Source: Rehaibacterium terrae
GTDB lineage: Bacteria > Pseudomonadota > Gammaproteobacteria > Xanthomonadales > Xanthomonadaceae
Direction: 5' to 3'
Length of the DNA stretch: 64,000 nucleotides
Assembly (NCBI RefSeq): GCF_014202935.1
Contig: NZ_JACHHX010000003.1
Span: 167,747-231,746 of the forward strand
Shown: positions 8,218 to 16,289 of the stretch, piece after piece
Layout of the letters: every line of letters starts with the position of its first letter
How positions within the stretch are numbered: position 1 is the stretch's first letter
Program-made: the position numbers and the translations under genes
The notes under the pieces: generated by a model
Databases searched by the model: none
What the model was told of the DNA's origin: nothing
Seen by the model: only the letters and a program-made list of their open reading frames with translations

Positions 8218-10344
8218 TCATTCGCTGGCGGACAGGCGCTGCCTGAGGAACTGGTATTGCAGCGCCTGCATGAAGGCGGCCTGCCGGTTGTTGGCTGCGC
8301 CGCCGTGGCCGCCCTCGATGTTCTCGTAGTAGAGGACCTCGTGCCCCTGTTCTTCCATCCGCGCCATCATCTTGCGGGCGTGGCCGGGGTGGACGCGGTC
8401 GTCGCGGGTGGAGGTGGTGAACAGCGTCGGCGGATAGCGCACGTCCGCACGGACGTTGTGATAGGGCGAGAAGGTGCGGATGAACTCCCACTCGGCCGGG
8501 TCGTCGGGATTGCCGTACTCGGCCATCCACGAGGCGCCGGCCAGCAGCAGGTGGTAGCGCTGCATGTCGAGCAGCGGCACCGCGCTCACCGCGGCGCCGA
8601 ACAGCTGCGGGTAGAGCGTGATCATGTTGCCGACCAGCAGGCCGCCGTTGCTGCCGCCACGGATGCCCAGGTGCGGCGGCGAGGTGATGCCGCGGGCGAT
8701 CAGATCCTCGGCGACCGCGGCGAAATCCTCGTAGGCGCGGTGGCGGTTGGCCTTGAGCGCGGCCTGGTGCCAGCGCGGGCCGTATTCGCCGCCACCGCGG
8801 ATGTTGGCCACCACGTACACGCCGCCCTGTTGCAGCCAGGCGCGGCCGACCACCGGGCTGTAGCTGGGCAGCTGCGAGATCTCGAAGCCGCCATAGGCGT
8901 AGAGCAGGGTCGGGTTCTTGCCGTGGGTCTCCAGGAACTTCGGCGCGACCAGGAAGTACGGCACGCGGGTGCCGTCCCGGCTGGTGGCGAAGTGCTGGCT
9001 GATGGTGAGGTGGCTGGCGTCGAAGAAGGCCGGCATCTGCTTGAGCTTCTGCAGCGGCTGGCCGACCGTGCCGAGGTGGAGCGTGGTCGGGGTGATGAAG
9101 TCGGTGGCGGTCAGGAAGACGTCGTTGGACGCGTGCGGGTCGATCGCCGAGACCGACACCGTGCCGAACTCGGGCGCACCGGCGAACGGCTCGCGTCGCC
9201 AGGTCGTGCGGCCTGCTTCCGTCACCGGGGTCAGCACGTAGAGCCGGTTCTTGACGTCGTCGAGCACGTTGAGGATGACGTGGTCGCGGGTGACCACGAC
9301 ATCGGCCAGCGAAGTGGTGTCGCTGGGCTCGAACAGCACCTCGAATTCGCGCTTGCCGGCCATGAAGTCGTCGAACTTCGTCACCAGCAGCGAGCCGGCG
9401 GCGTAGTGGCGGCCGTCCACGGCCCACGGCTCGCGCAGCTCCAGGCTCAGCCATTCGCGGAACACGCCCTTCTTGGCGCTGTTGGGCACGTCGATCTTCG
9501 CCAGCGAGCCGTCGCCGCGGCGCAGGTACAGCTCGTTGTTGTAGAAGGCCAGGGTGCGGCTGACGAAGTCGCGCACGTGGCCCGGGGTGTGGTCGCGGAA
9601 GGCGGCGATGTACATGTCCTCCACCCGGCCTTCGAAGACCGGCTGCGCCTGGCTCATCGGGGTGCCGCGCTTCCACTGCTTGACGATGCGCGGGTAGCCC
9701 GAGCTGGTCAGCGAACCGGCGCCGAAGTCGGTGTAGACATAGACGGTGTCGCGGTCGATCCACTGCAGGCCGCCCTTGGCCTCGGGGCGGAAGAAGCCGT
9801 CGGTGACGAACTCGCGTCTTTCGAGGTCGAATTCGCGGGTGACATTGGCGTCGGCGCCGCCGCGCGAGAGCGCGATCAGGCAGCGGGTGTAGTCCGGGCG
9901 CAGGCAGTTGGCGCCGGCCCAGACCCAGTTCTCGCCCTCGGCCTCGGCCAGCGCGTCGAGGTCGAGCACGGTTTCCCAGGCGGGCTCGGCCTTGCGGTAT
10001 TCGTCCAGCGTGGTGCGCCGCCACACGCCGCGGACATGGTTCCGGTCGCGCCAGAAGTTGTAGTAGTGGCTGCCGAGCTTGGTCACGCCGGGGATGCGCG
10101 CGTCGGAGTCGAGGATGGCGAGCAGGTCGTCCTGCAGCTTCGCGAACTCCGGGTCGGCCTGCATCTTCTCGACGGTGACCGCGTTGCGGCTGCGCACCCA
10201 GTCCAGCGCCCGCTCGCCGGTCACGTCCTCCAGCCACAGGTAGGGGTCGGCGGCGGACGCTGGCGGGGTGGCGACATCGGCGGCGTGAGCGGCCAGGCCG
10301 AGGCCCAGGCCGGACAGCAGACAGGCGAGGGACGCCTTGCGCAT
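8218..10344 (-). CDS. Secreted prolyl oligopeptidase (S9A family)
   Basis: This 708-residue serine peptidase is predicted to hydrolyse short proline-containing peptides in the periplasm. A signal peptide (MRKASLACLLSG to AHAAD) precedes the WLEDVTGERALDWV motif near residue 37, a beta-propeller, and the catalytic domain with Ser565 in GGSNGG, Asp in TSTRDDRVHP and His in IEGGHGG. GGAGG precedes the ATG at 10344. It is the first gene of a pair with the S9 lipoprotein. The two are paralogous but clearly different in sequence. The reading frame that runs open across both genes on this strand is not biologically meaningful. Confidence 0.94.
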   Translation of the reverse strand: MRKASLACLLSGLGLGLAAHAADVATPPASAADPYLWLEDVTGERALDWVRSRNAVTVEKMQADPEFAKLQDDLLAILDSDARIPGVTKLGSHYYNFWRDRNHVRGVWRRTTLDEYRKAEPAWETVLDLDALAEAEGENWVWAGANCLRPDYTRCLIALSRGGADANVTREFDLERREFVTDGFFRPEAKGGLQWIDRDTVYVYTDFGAGSLTSSGYPRIVKQWKRGTPMSQAQPVFEGRVEDMYIAAFRDHTPGHVRDFVSRTLAFYNNELYLRRGDGSLAKIDVPNSAKKGVFREWLSLELREPWAVDGRHYAAGSLLVTKFDDFMAGKREFEVLFEPSDTTSLADVVVTRDHVILNVLDDVKNRLYVLTPVTEAGRTTWRREPFAGAPEFGTVSVSAIDPHASNDVFLTATDFITPTTLHLGTVGQPLQKLKQMPAFFDASHLTISQHFATSRDGTRVPYFLVAPKFLETHGKNPTLLYAYGGFEISQLPSYSPVVGRAWLQQGGVYVVANIRGGGEYGPRWHQAALKANRHRAYEDFAAVAEDLIARGITSPPHLGIRGGSNGGLLVGNMITLYPQLFGAAVSAVPLLDMQRYHLLLAGASWMAEYGNPDDPAEWEFIRTFSPYHNVRADVRYPPTLFTTSTRDDRVHPGHARKMMARMEEQGHEVLYYENIEGGHGGAANNRQAAFMQALQYQFLRQRLSASE

Positions 10345-10417
10345 CGTTTTCCTCCGGGGAATGCCACGAAAACGCCGACGCTAGCACGGTGTGCGAGTCC
10401 GGCGACCATGACTTTGG

Positions 10418-10876
10418 TCATGGGGGCGTCGGCAGCGCCTTTTCCAGCCGCAGCCCGTCGCCGCCGTCCTCGTAGTAGCCGGGCAGGGCGGCGAGCCGGC
10501 GGTAGCCGGCGCCTTCGTACAGCGCCAGCGCGGCCGGGTTGTCGGCGCGCACCTCCAGCCGCAGGCGGGTGCAGCCGCGGGCGCGGGCGAGGTTTTCGGC
10601 ATCGTCGAGCAACCGCCGGCCCAGGCCCTGCCCGCGCCGGGCGGGATCGACGACGATCGAATACAGTCGCGCCGTCGCGCTGCCGGCGCGGAACAGCAGC
10701 ACGCTCGCCCCGGCCAAGGTGCCGTCGCGCTCGGCGACCCGGATCCGCGCGCGCGGGCTGGCGAGGTGACGCCGGTACTGGCGCGCGCTCATCCGGTCGC
10801 CGGGAAACTGCGCCTCAAGCGCCAGCAGGGCGGGCAGGTCGGCGGGGGTGGCGTCGCGCGGGGCGGAGTCGGGCAT
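10418..10876 (-). CDS. GNAT-family N-acetyltransferase
   Basis: This 152-residue single-domain acetyltransferase transfers acetyl from acetyl-CoA to an amine. The pyrophosphate-binding motif A is clear (VVDPARRGQGLGRRLL near residue 80), followed by the RimI-like motif LEVRADNPAALALYEGAGY, so the substrate may be a protein N-terminus or a peptide amine. The start at 10876 is where similarity begins; the longer open frame upstream is not family-like. It is divergent from the RimK-like ligase gene, 119 bases away. GNAT proteins are often linked, by fusion or neighbourhood, to this ligase family. Confidence 0.85.
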   Translation of the reverse strand: MPDSAPRDATPADLPALLALEAQFPGDRMSARQYRRHLASPRARIRVAERDGTLAGASVLLFRAGSATARLYSIVVDPARRGQGLGRRLLDDAENLARARGCTRLRLEVRADNPAALALYEGAGYRRLAALPGYYEDGGDGLRLEKALPTPP

Positions 10877-10995
10877 GGCCGGATGATGGCAGGAAAGCGC
10901 GCGTCCGGCGGCGTGTCGGGCGCGGCGTGCGCGCCGCCCCGCCACGCCGACCGGGGAACCTGTCAGACTGGTGCCGCCCACTGCCAGCGCCCGCC

Positions 10996-12492
10996 ATGAG
11001 CCGCCTCGTCATCGTCGTGGAAAAAGCCTCCGACTGGGGGGCGTTCTACCCTTCGGAGAACATCGTCAGCGCGGTCGATTACCTCAAGCAGCCGCTCGGC
11101 GGCGGCGAGGGCGAGCGCACCCAGGTCATCAACCTGTGCCGCAGCTACAAATACCTGGGCCTGGGCTACTACGTGTCGCTGCTGGCCGAGGCGCGCGGTC
11201 ACAAGGTGATCCCGTCGGTGCGCACCATCAACGACCTGCGCCGGCGCTCGATCTACGGCGTGGACATCGAGGATCTCAACGCCAAGCTGGCGAGGTTCCT
11301 GCCGGAAGGTGCGCGCGACGCCACCGACTTCGGCCTGCTGGTGTACTTCGGGCAGACCAACTACGCGCCGCTGGCCGACCTGGCGCGGCAGGTGTTCGAG
11401 ACCTTTCCCTGCCCGATCCTGCGGCTGGAGTTCGAGCGCCAGAAGGTGTGGCAGATCGCGTCGATCAAGCCGGCCGGGCTGCACACGCTGTCCGACCCGC
11501 AGGAGGACGCCTTCGCCGACGCGCTCGACCACTTCAGCAAGAAGCTGTGGCGCAAGCCGCGCGCGCGCAAGAAGTACCGCTACGACCTGGCCATGCTGCA
11601 CGACCCGGCCGAGGCGATGCCGCCCTCCAACAAGCGCGCGCTCAGGCAGTTCATCGAGGCCGGCAAGGAGCTTGGCATCGAGGTCGATCCGATCACCCGC
11701 AACGACTTCGCGCGGCTGGCCGAGTACGACGGCCTGTTCATCCGCGAGACCACGGCGCTGGACAACCACACCTACCGCTTCGCGCACCGTGCCGAGCGCG
11801 AGGACATGGTGGTGATCGACGACCCGACCTCGATCCTGCGCTGCACCAACAAGATCTACCTGCACGACCTGCTGAAGTCGAAGAAGCTGCCGACGCCGCG
11901 CACCGAGGTGGTGTTCCGCGACGACGCGAAGCGGCTCGCCGCACTGCCCGAACTGCTGGGCTTCCCGATCGTGCTGAAGATCCCGGACGGCAGCTTCTCG
12001 CGCGGCATCCACAAGGTGGAGACGCCCGAGCAGCTCAAGGCCGCCGCCGCCGAGCTGTTCGACCACACCGCGCTGCTGCTGGCGCAGGAATACCTCTACA
12101 CCGAATTCGACTGGCGCATCGGCGTGCTCGACGGCCAGCCGCTGTACGCCTGCCAGTACTTCATGTCGCGCGGGCACTGGCAGATCTACGACCACTCGGC
12201 CCGGAGCGCCAAGGGCGCGGCCAAGTCGGGCGGCTTCAAGACCCTGCCGGTGCGCGAGGCGCCGGGCGAGGTGGTCAAGCTGGCGGTGCGCGCCTGCAAC
12301 GCCATCGGCGACGGCCTGTACGGCGTCGACATCAAGGCGATGAAGGACCGCGTCGCCCTCATCGAGGTCAACGACAACCCCAGCATCGACGCCGGCGTCG
12401 AGGACGCCTACCTCGGCGAGGACCTGTACCGGCGGATCATGGAGGAGTTCCTGCGCCGGCTGGAGCGCAAGCGGCTCGGCATCCACGATTGA
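10996..12492 (+). CDS. RimK-like ATP-grasp amidoligase with N-terminal RLAN domain
   Basis: This 498-residue cytoplasmic protein belongs to the ATP-grasp peptide or amino-acid ligases related to RimK. The first ~200 residues (SRLVIVVEKASDW, YKYLGLGYYVSLLAEARGHK) match the RLAN domain that accompanies one RimK-like subfamily. The ATP-grasp part follows (about 205-498), with nucleotide-binding FPIVLKIPDGSFSRGIHKVE and the metal-binding IEVNDNPSID near residue 460. Known relatives join amino acids to a protein or small-molecule acceptor using ATP; the acceptor here is unknown. The ATG at 10996 was chosen because the fold starts there. The frame is open far upstream, antisense to the S9 peptidase genes. 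Confidence 0.88.
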   Translation: MSRLVIVVEKASDWGAFYPSENIVSAVDYLKQPLGGGEGERTQVINLCRSYKYLGLGYYVSLLAEARGHKVIPSVRTINDLRRRSIYGVDIEDLNAKLARFLPEGARDATDFGLLVYFGQTNYAPLADLARQVFETFPCPILRLEFERQKVWQIASIKPAGLHTLSDPQEDAFADALDHFSKKLWRKPRARKKYRYDLAMLHDPAEAMPPSNKRALRQFIEAGKELGIEVDPITRNDFARLAEYDGLFIRETTALDNHTYRFAHRAEREDMVVIDDPTSILRCTNKIYLHDLLKSKKLPTPRTEVVFRDDAKRLAALPELLGFPIVLKIPDGSFSRGIHKVETPEQLKAAAAELFDHTALLLAQEYLYTEFDWRIGVLDGQPLYACQYFMSRGHWQIYDHSARSAKGAAKSGGFKTLPVREAPGEVVKLAVRACNAIGDGLYGVDIKAMKDRVALIEVNDNPSIDAGVEDAYLGEDLYRRIMEEFLRRLERKRLGIHD

Positions 12493-12767
12493 CCGGGGAG
12501 CCTGCGGACAAGCCCGCCTGCGCCCGCCATTGCCGCGAAAGCGGGGCCGGGTGCAGCGATGGCGTGGCCGCGAAGCGGCCGAGTCCTGTGCATTTGCTTC
12601 CAGAGGCCCGAAGTCGCGGGGATGGCGGCACGGGCCCGGATCTTCCCCGGCCTGCGGTTTTCCCTGCCATCGCGGCCGCGGTGCCGGGCGTGGCCATGGT
12701 GGCTGGCGGACGCGCCGGCCGCGGTCAGGGCCGTTTCCGCAGGCCCCTGGTTCCCGCGACCGCGGCC

Positions 12768-13103
12768 TCACGCCGCGCGCAACGGCGTTCGGCGCGCCTG
12801 GCCGGCACCGACCCGCCGCGCCTGGCCGCGCCGGAGAAGGCGGCGACGGCGCGACCCGGGGACGAGGAACCGGGACCGCGCCGCCGCCAGCCGATCGCGC
12901 AGACGATGGCGGTACAGCACGCACAGCGAGACGCCCGGCGCGACCAGCAGCCAGAACGGCAGCCAGCCGACGGCGGCGCTGTAGCCGCGCGCGGCGGGGA
13001 ACAGCACGAGCAGCAGCGCGCCGAGCGCGAGCCATTGCCACAGCGCGCGGGCGAGGCGCGGGTCGGGGGCGAGGATGCGTGGGGTGGGCTGCAGTCTCGG
13101 CAT
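12768..13103 (-). CDS. Small membrane protein, function unknown
   Basis: A 111-residue protein with two predicted membrane helices (LWQWLALGALLLVLFPAARG and AVGWLPFWLLVAPGVSLCVL) and a strongly basic, low-complexity C-terminus. AAGGAG lies eight bases before the ATG at 13103. It diverges from the DUF883 gene. Homologues are known in Xanthomonadales as short hypothetical proteins. The 275 bases between this gene and the ligase gene contain no supported feature. Confidence 0.6.
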   Translation of the reverse strand: MPRLQPTPRILAPDPRLARALWQWLALGALLLVLFPAARGYSAAVGWLPFWLLVAPGVSLCVLYRHRLRDRLAAARSRFLVPGSRRRRLLRRGQARRVGAGQARRTPLRAA

Positions 13104-13270
13104 GGCGGCGTCTCCTTGCGGGCGAACGCAGACAGCCTGCCGGGCCGCGGTCTCACCGGCCGAGACGGCATGCGCCGGCCGGCCCGGTTCCGGGGTGCGG
13201 CCGGCCGACACGCCGGGTTCGCGCCCGGAGCGTAGACTGGGAGGCCCATCGTCCCCAGGGAGTGACCGCC

Positions 13271-13660
13271 ATGAGCGAAACCACCCGGCCCAATGTGGAG
13301 TCCGCCAATGCCGGCGACCATGCCGCCGCCGCCAAGGCCCATCTGAAGGAATCCGGCGAACACCTGCGACAGGCCGCCAGCCTGGCCGGCACCAGCGCCC
13401 GGCACGCCGCCGAGGCCGCGCGCGACGAACTGCGTGCCGGCGGCGAAGCGGTGCGCGAGGAGTTGGAGGAGGCCCGCAAGGCCGGCCGCGCCGCCGCGCA
13501 GGAGGCGCGCGAGGCGGCCGACGAGAAGCTCGAGGCTGCGCTCGGCAAGGGCCGCGAATTCCTGGCCAGCGCCGAAGCGCTGATCCGCGAACGCCCGCTG
13601 GCCGCCTTCGGCGTCGCCTTCGCCGCCGGCTTCCTGCTCTCGCGCATCGGACGCCGCTGA
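13271..13660 (+). CDS. DUF883 (ElaB/YqjD-like) membrane-anchored protein
   Basis: This 129-residue protein matches the ElaB/YqjD family: a long charged amphipathic helical region (residues ~15-105, rich in Ala, Glu and Lys) followed by the family's C-terminal glycine-zipper membrane anchor RPLAAFGVAFAAGFLLSRIG. In E. coli YqjD is inner-membrane bound, induced in stationary phase and associates with ribosomes. AGGGAG precedes the ATG. The stop overlaps the next start (TGATG). It is the first gene of a four-gene coupled set with YqjE-like, YqjK-like and AI-2E-type proteins, probably a general-stress envelope operon. Confidence 0.85.
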   Translation: MSETTRPNVESANAGDHAAAAKAHLKESGEHLRQAASLAGTSARHAAEAARDELRAGGEAVREELEEARKAGRAAAQEAREAADEKLEAALGKGREFLASAEALIRERPLAAFGVAFAAGFLLSRIGRR

Positions 13661-14100
13661 TGGTGACGGCCGCGCCGGAGCAGGAGGCCGCGCGCCCGCA
13701 GGAGGATGCCGCCGCCGAGGCGCTCGCGCTCGGCGAAGCCGCCCGCCGCCTGTACGAGGAAGGCGGCGATGCCGCGCGCGCCGCCGCCGACACCGCCGCG
13801 GCGCTGAAGGCGCTCGCCGCCGCCGAGCTGGGCCTCGCCCGGGCAGCCGTTCCGCGCGCGCTGGTGCTCGGCGTGCTGGCGATGGTCGCCGCACTGGCCA
13901 CGCTGCTCTACCTCCTGGCCGTCTTCGCGGTCGCCGTGCAGCGCGCCGGCCTGGACTGGCCGTGGGCGCTGCTGCTCGCCGCACTGCTCGGGCTGGCGCT
14001 GACCGTGCTGCTCGGCTGGCGCGCGCGCGCGGTGTTCCGGCTCGCCAGCTTCGCGGCGACCCGCCGGCAGTTGGCGCGGTTGGGCGGAGAGCCGCCATGA
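13660..14100 (+). CDS. YqjE-like (putative actinobacterial holin X/phage holin superfamily III) membrane protein
   Basis: A 146-residue protein with an N-terminal soluble helix (residues 1-60) and two membrane helices (VLGVLAMVAALATLLYLLAVFAV and WALLLAALLGLALTVLLG), followed by a short basic tail. The layout and position, directly after a YqjD-like gene and before a YqjK-like gene, match enterobacterial YqjE. The role is unknown; related proteins are called holin-like on fold alone. The start overlaps the previous stop (TGATG at 13658-13662) and the stop overlaps the next start (ATGA). Confidence 0.8.
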   Translation: MVTAAPEQEAARPQEDAAAEALALGEAARRLYEEGGDAARAAADTAAALKALAAAELGLARAAVPRALVLGVLAMVAALATLLYLLAVFAVAVQRAGLDWPWALLLAALLGLALTVLLGWRARAVFRLASFAATRRQLARLGGEPP

Positions 14101-14465
14101 GCCTGCGGCGCCAGCTCGCCGCGGTACGCGCCGCCGAGGCCAGCGTCGAGCTCAGTCATGCCGCACTGCGCGCGCGCTGGGAGGTGCTGCGCGACAGCAG
14201 CCTGGCCGCCGCCACGCCGGGACGCATCGTCGTCGCCGGGCTGCTGCTGGGCTACCTCGGCGGCAAACTCGCCCCGGCGCTGAAACAGCCGGAGCTGAAG
14301 GCCGGGCTCGACCGCGGCATCGACTTGCTCACCCAGCTGCTGCGTCTGCTGGCCGTCGGCATGCCCGCGCTGGCGCCGCTGTGGGCGGCCAAGGCAGCCG
14401 CCGAGCCAGCCGCCGAGCCGGCCGCCGAGCCGGCCGCGAAGGCAACTGCCGGGGGCGCCCGATGA
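14097..14465 (+). CDS. YqjK-like protein
   Basis: A 122-residue protein starting at an ATGA overlap with the YqjE-like gene and ending in an ATGA overlap with the permease gene. The N-terminal half (RRQLAAVRAAEASVELSHAA) is a charged helix. It is followed by a hydrophobic stretch (GRIVVAGLLLGYLGGKLAPA) and a second hydrophobic segment (LLRLLAVGMPALAPLW). The C-terminus contains three tandem AEPA repeats. The call as YqjK rests mainly on gene order and general architecture. Confidence 0.65.
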   Translation: MSLRRQLAAVRAAEASVELSHAALRARWEVLRDSSLAAATPGRIVVAGLLLGYLGGKLAPALKQPELKAGLDRGIDLLTQLLRLLAVGMPALAPLWAAKAAAEPAAEPAAEPAAKATAGGAR

Positions 14466-15544
14466 GTGGGCAGGCGCCCGCGCCGGCAGCGGGTCCCCGC
14501 CAGCCCGGCGCGCTGGCGGGCACGCTGCTGGTGCTGGCGCTGCTGTACACCGCCTGGGCGGCCAGCAGTCTGCTGATTCCGATCGTGCTGGCGATGTTCC
14601 TCGGCCTGATCGCCAACCCGATCGTGCGCGGCCTGCAGAAGCTGTGGATCCCGCGCTGGTTGGGCGCGCTGGGGGTGGTGGTCGGCGGCGTCGCCGCCGC
14701 CGTGCTGCTGGCCAGCGTGCTGGTGCGCCCCGCCGCCGAGTGGGTGCGACAGGCGCCCAGCGAGATCCGCCAGCACGCCCCCAAGCTGCGCGCCCTGACC
14801 AAGCCCTTCGAGGAGGCCAACCGCGCCGCCTCCGAATCGCTGAGCCAACTCGCCGGCCAGGCGCCGCAGGCGCCCAGCCCGGTGCAGATCGTCGAGCCGG
14901 CGCCGAGCGGGCTGTGGTCGGTGTTGTCGGGTACGCCGATCACGCTCGCCAGCGTCGGCGCCATCGTGCTGCTGGCCTATTTCTTCCTGCTCTACGGCGA
15001 GAACCTGCAGCGGCGCGCGATCACCCTGCTGCCCGACCGCGCCAAGCAGCGGGTGACGGTGGAGATCCTGCGCACCATCGAGAGCGAGGTCTCACGCTAC
15101 GTGCTCACCATCACCGTGATCAACATCGGCCTCGGCGCCGCCACGGCCGCCGCGCTGTGGGGGCTGGGGCTGAAGCCGGGCGACGCGCTGCTCTGGGGCA
15201 CCGTGGTCGGCCTGCTCAACTATGCGCCCTACTTCGGTCCGCTGGTCGGCACCATCGCGCTCACCCTGGTCGGCATGGTCGCCTTCAAGGAGCTCGGCCA
15301 GGCCCTGCTGGTGCCGGCGGCCTACCTCGCGATCAATCTGGTCGAGAGCCAGCTGGTGACCCCGATCGTGCTGGGGCGGCGCATGGCGATCTCGCCGCTG
15401 ATCCTGCTGTTGTGGCTGATGCTGTGGGGCTGGCTGTGGGGGGTGGCCGGGCTGCTGCTGGCGGTGCCGATGCTGGTGACCTTCAAGATCGTCTCCGCCC
15501 GCATCGACGGCTGGCAGGGCTGGGCGCAGGTGATGGAGGACTGA
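14462..15544 (+). CDS. AI-2E family transporter (PerM/TqsA/YdiK-like permease)
   Basis: This 360-residue inner-membrane protein has two N-terminal helices, a soluble helical insertion (about residues 95-150) and a C-terminal bundle of about five helices. The family signature is visible as GDALLWGTVVGLLNYAPYFGPLVG followed by VESQLVTPIVLGRRMAISPL. Family members have been linked to autoinducer-2 export or Na+/H+ exchange; the substrate here is unknown. The ATG overlaps the previous stop (ATGA), making it the last gene of the coupled yqjD-like operon. Confidence 0.88.
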   Translation: MSGQAPAPAAGPRQPGALAGTLLVLALLYTAWAASSLLIPIVLAMFLGLIANPIVRGLQKLWIPRWLGALGVVVGGVAAAVLLASVLVRPAAEWVRQAPSEIRQHAPKLRALTKPFEEANRAASESLSQLAGQAPQAPSPVQIVEPAPSGLWSVLSGTPITLASVGAIVLLAYFFLLYGENLQRRAITLLPDRAKQRVTVEILRTIESEVSRYVLTITVINIGLGAATAAALWGLGLKPGDALLWGTVVGLLNYAPYFGPLVGTIALTLVGMVAFKELGQALLVPAAYLAINLVESQLVTPIVLGRRMAISPLILLLWLMLWGWLWGVAGLLLAVPMLVTFKIVSARIDGWQGWAQVMED

Positions 15545-15574
15545 CGCGCGGCGTGCGCGCGTTACCATTGCCGC

Positions 15575-16282
15575 GTGCCTCACCGCCCCCGCGCCATCAC
15601 CCTGGATCTCGACGACACGCTGTGGCCGATCGGCCCGGCGATCGCCCGCGCCGAAGCTGCGCTCGACGCCTGGCTGCGCGCGCATGCGCCGCGCACCGCC
15701 GCGCGCTGGCCGGTGCCGGCGATGCGCGAACTGCGCGACCGCGTCGCCCGCGACAACCCGCAGCTGGCGCATGACTACTCGGCGCAGCGCCGGCTGTCGC
15801 TGGCGCTCGCGCTGGAGGCCGCCGGCGACGACCCCGCCCTGGCCGACGCGGCGTTCGCCGCCTACTTCGCCGCCCGCCACGAGGTCGAGCTCTACGACGA
15901 CGCGCTCGACGCGCTGCGCCGCATCGCCCGACGTGTCCCCATCGCCGCGCTGAGCAACGGCAATGCCGAGCTGGCGCGGATCGGCCTGGACGCGCATTTC
16001 GTGTTCCAGCTCAGCGCCCGCGAGCATGGCGCGGCCAAGCCCTCGCCCTGCATCTTCCACGCCGCCTGCGCGCGTCTGGGCGAGCCGGCGCATGCGGTGC
16101 TGCACGTCGGCGACGACCCGCACATGGATGTCGTCGGCGCCATCGGCGCCGGCCTGTCGGCCTGCTGGATCAACCGCCATGGCGCGCCGTGGGTCCATCC
16201 CGGCGCGCGCCCGCACCTGGAATTTTCCGACCTCGCCGCCCTGGCCGACTGGCTGGAGGCGGACGCCCCTGCCCCGGAGTGA
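15575..16282 (+). CDS. HAD-superfamily hydrolase (YigB-like phosphatase)
   Basis: A 235-residue cytoplasmic phosphatase of the haloacid dehalogenase superfamily. Motif I is DLDDTLW (nucleophile Asp11, acid Asp13), motif II SNGN, motif III the Lys in AAKPSPCIF, and motif IV GDDPHMDVVGAIGAG. The helical cap between motifs I and II makes it a subfamily I enzyme close to YigB, which dephosphorylates FMN and sugar phosphates; the real substrate is unknown. The start is GTG at 15575, 30 bases after the permease stop, with no strong Shine-Dalgarno. A TACCAT hexamer six bases before the GTG could be a -10 giving a near-leaderless message. Confidence 0.85.
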   Translation: MPHRPRAITLDLDDTLWPIGPAIARAEAALDAWLRAHAPRTAARWPVPAMRELRDRVARDNPQLAHDYSAQRRLSLALALEAAGDDPALADAAFAAYFAARHEVELYDDALDALRRIARRVPIAALSNGNAELARIGLDAHFVFQLSAREHGAAKPSPCIFHAACARLGEPAHAVLHVGDDPHMDVVGAIGAGLSACWINRHGAPWVHPGARPHLEFSDLAALADWLEADAPAPE

Positions 16283-16289
16283 CCCACCG

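Noticed and set aside
5981..10387. 1468-residue open frame on the minus strand spanning both S9 peptidase genes
   Set aside because: Only its C-terminal half is a real gene (start 8185). The upstream half is an out-of-frame shadow of the second S9 gene, low in family-like sequence and high in Arg/Pro, as expected from high GC.
8257..12492. 1411-residue plus-strand frame merging antisense DNA with the RimK-like ligase
   Set aside because: The part before 10996 is antisense to a peptidase gene with clear catalytic motifs, so it is not coding.
12493..12767. Possible small gene between the ligase and the small membrane protein gene
   Set aside because: Open frames here are Arg/Ala-rich shadows with no start signal or similarity, and no terminator was found.
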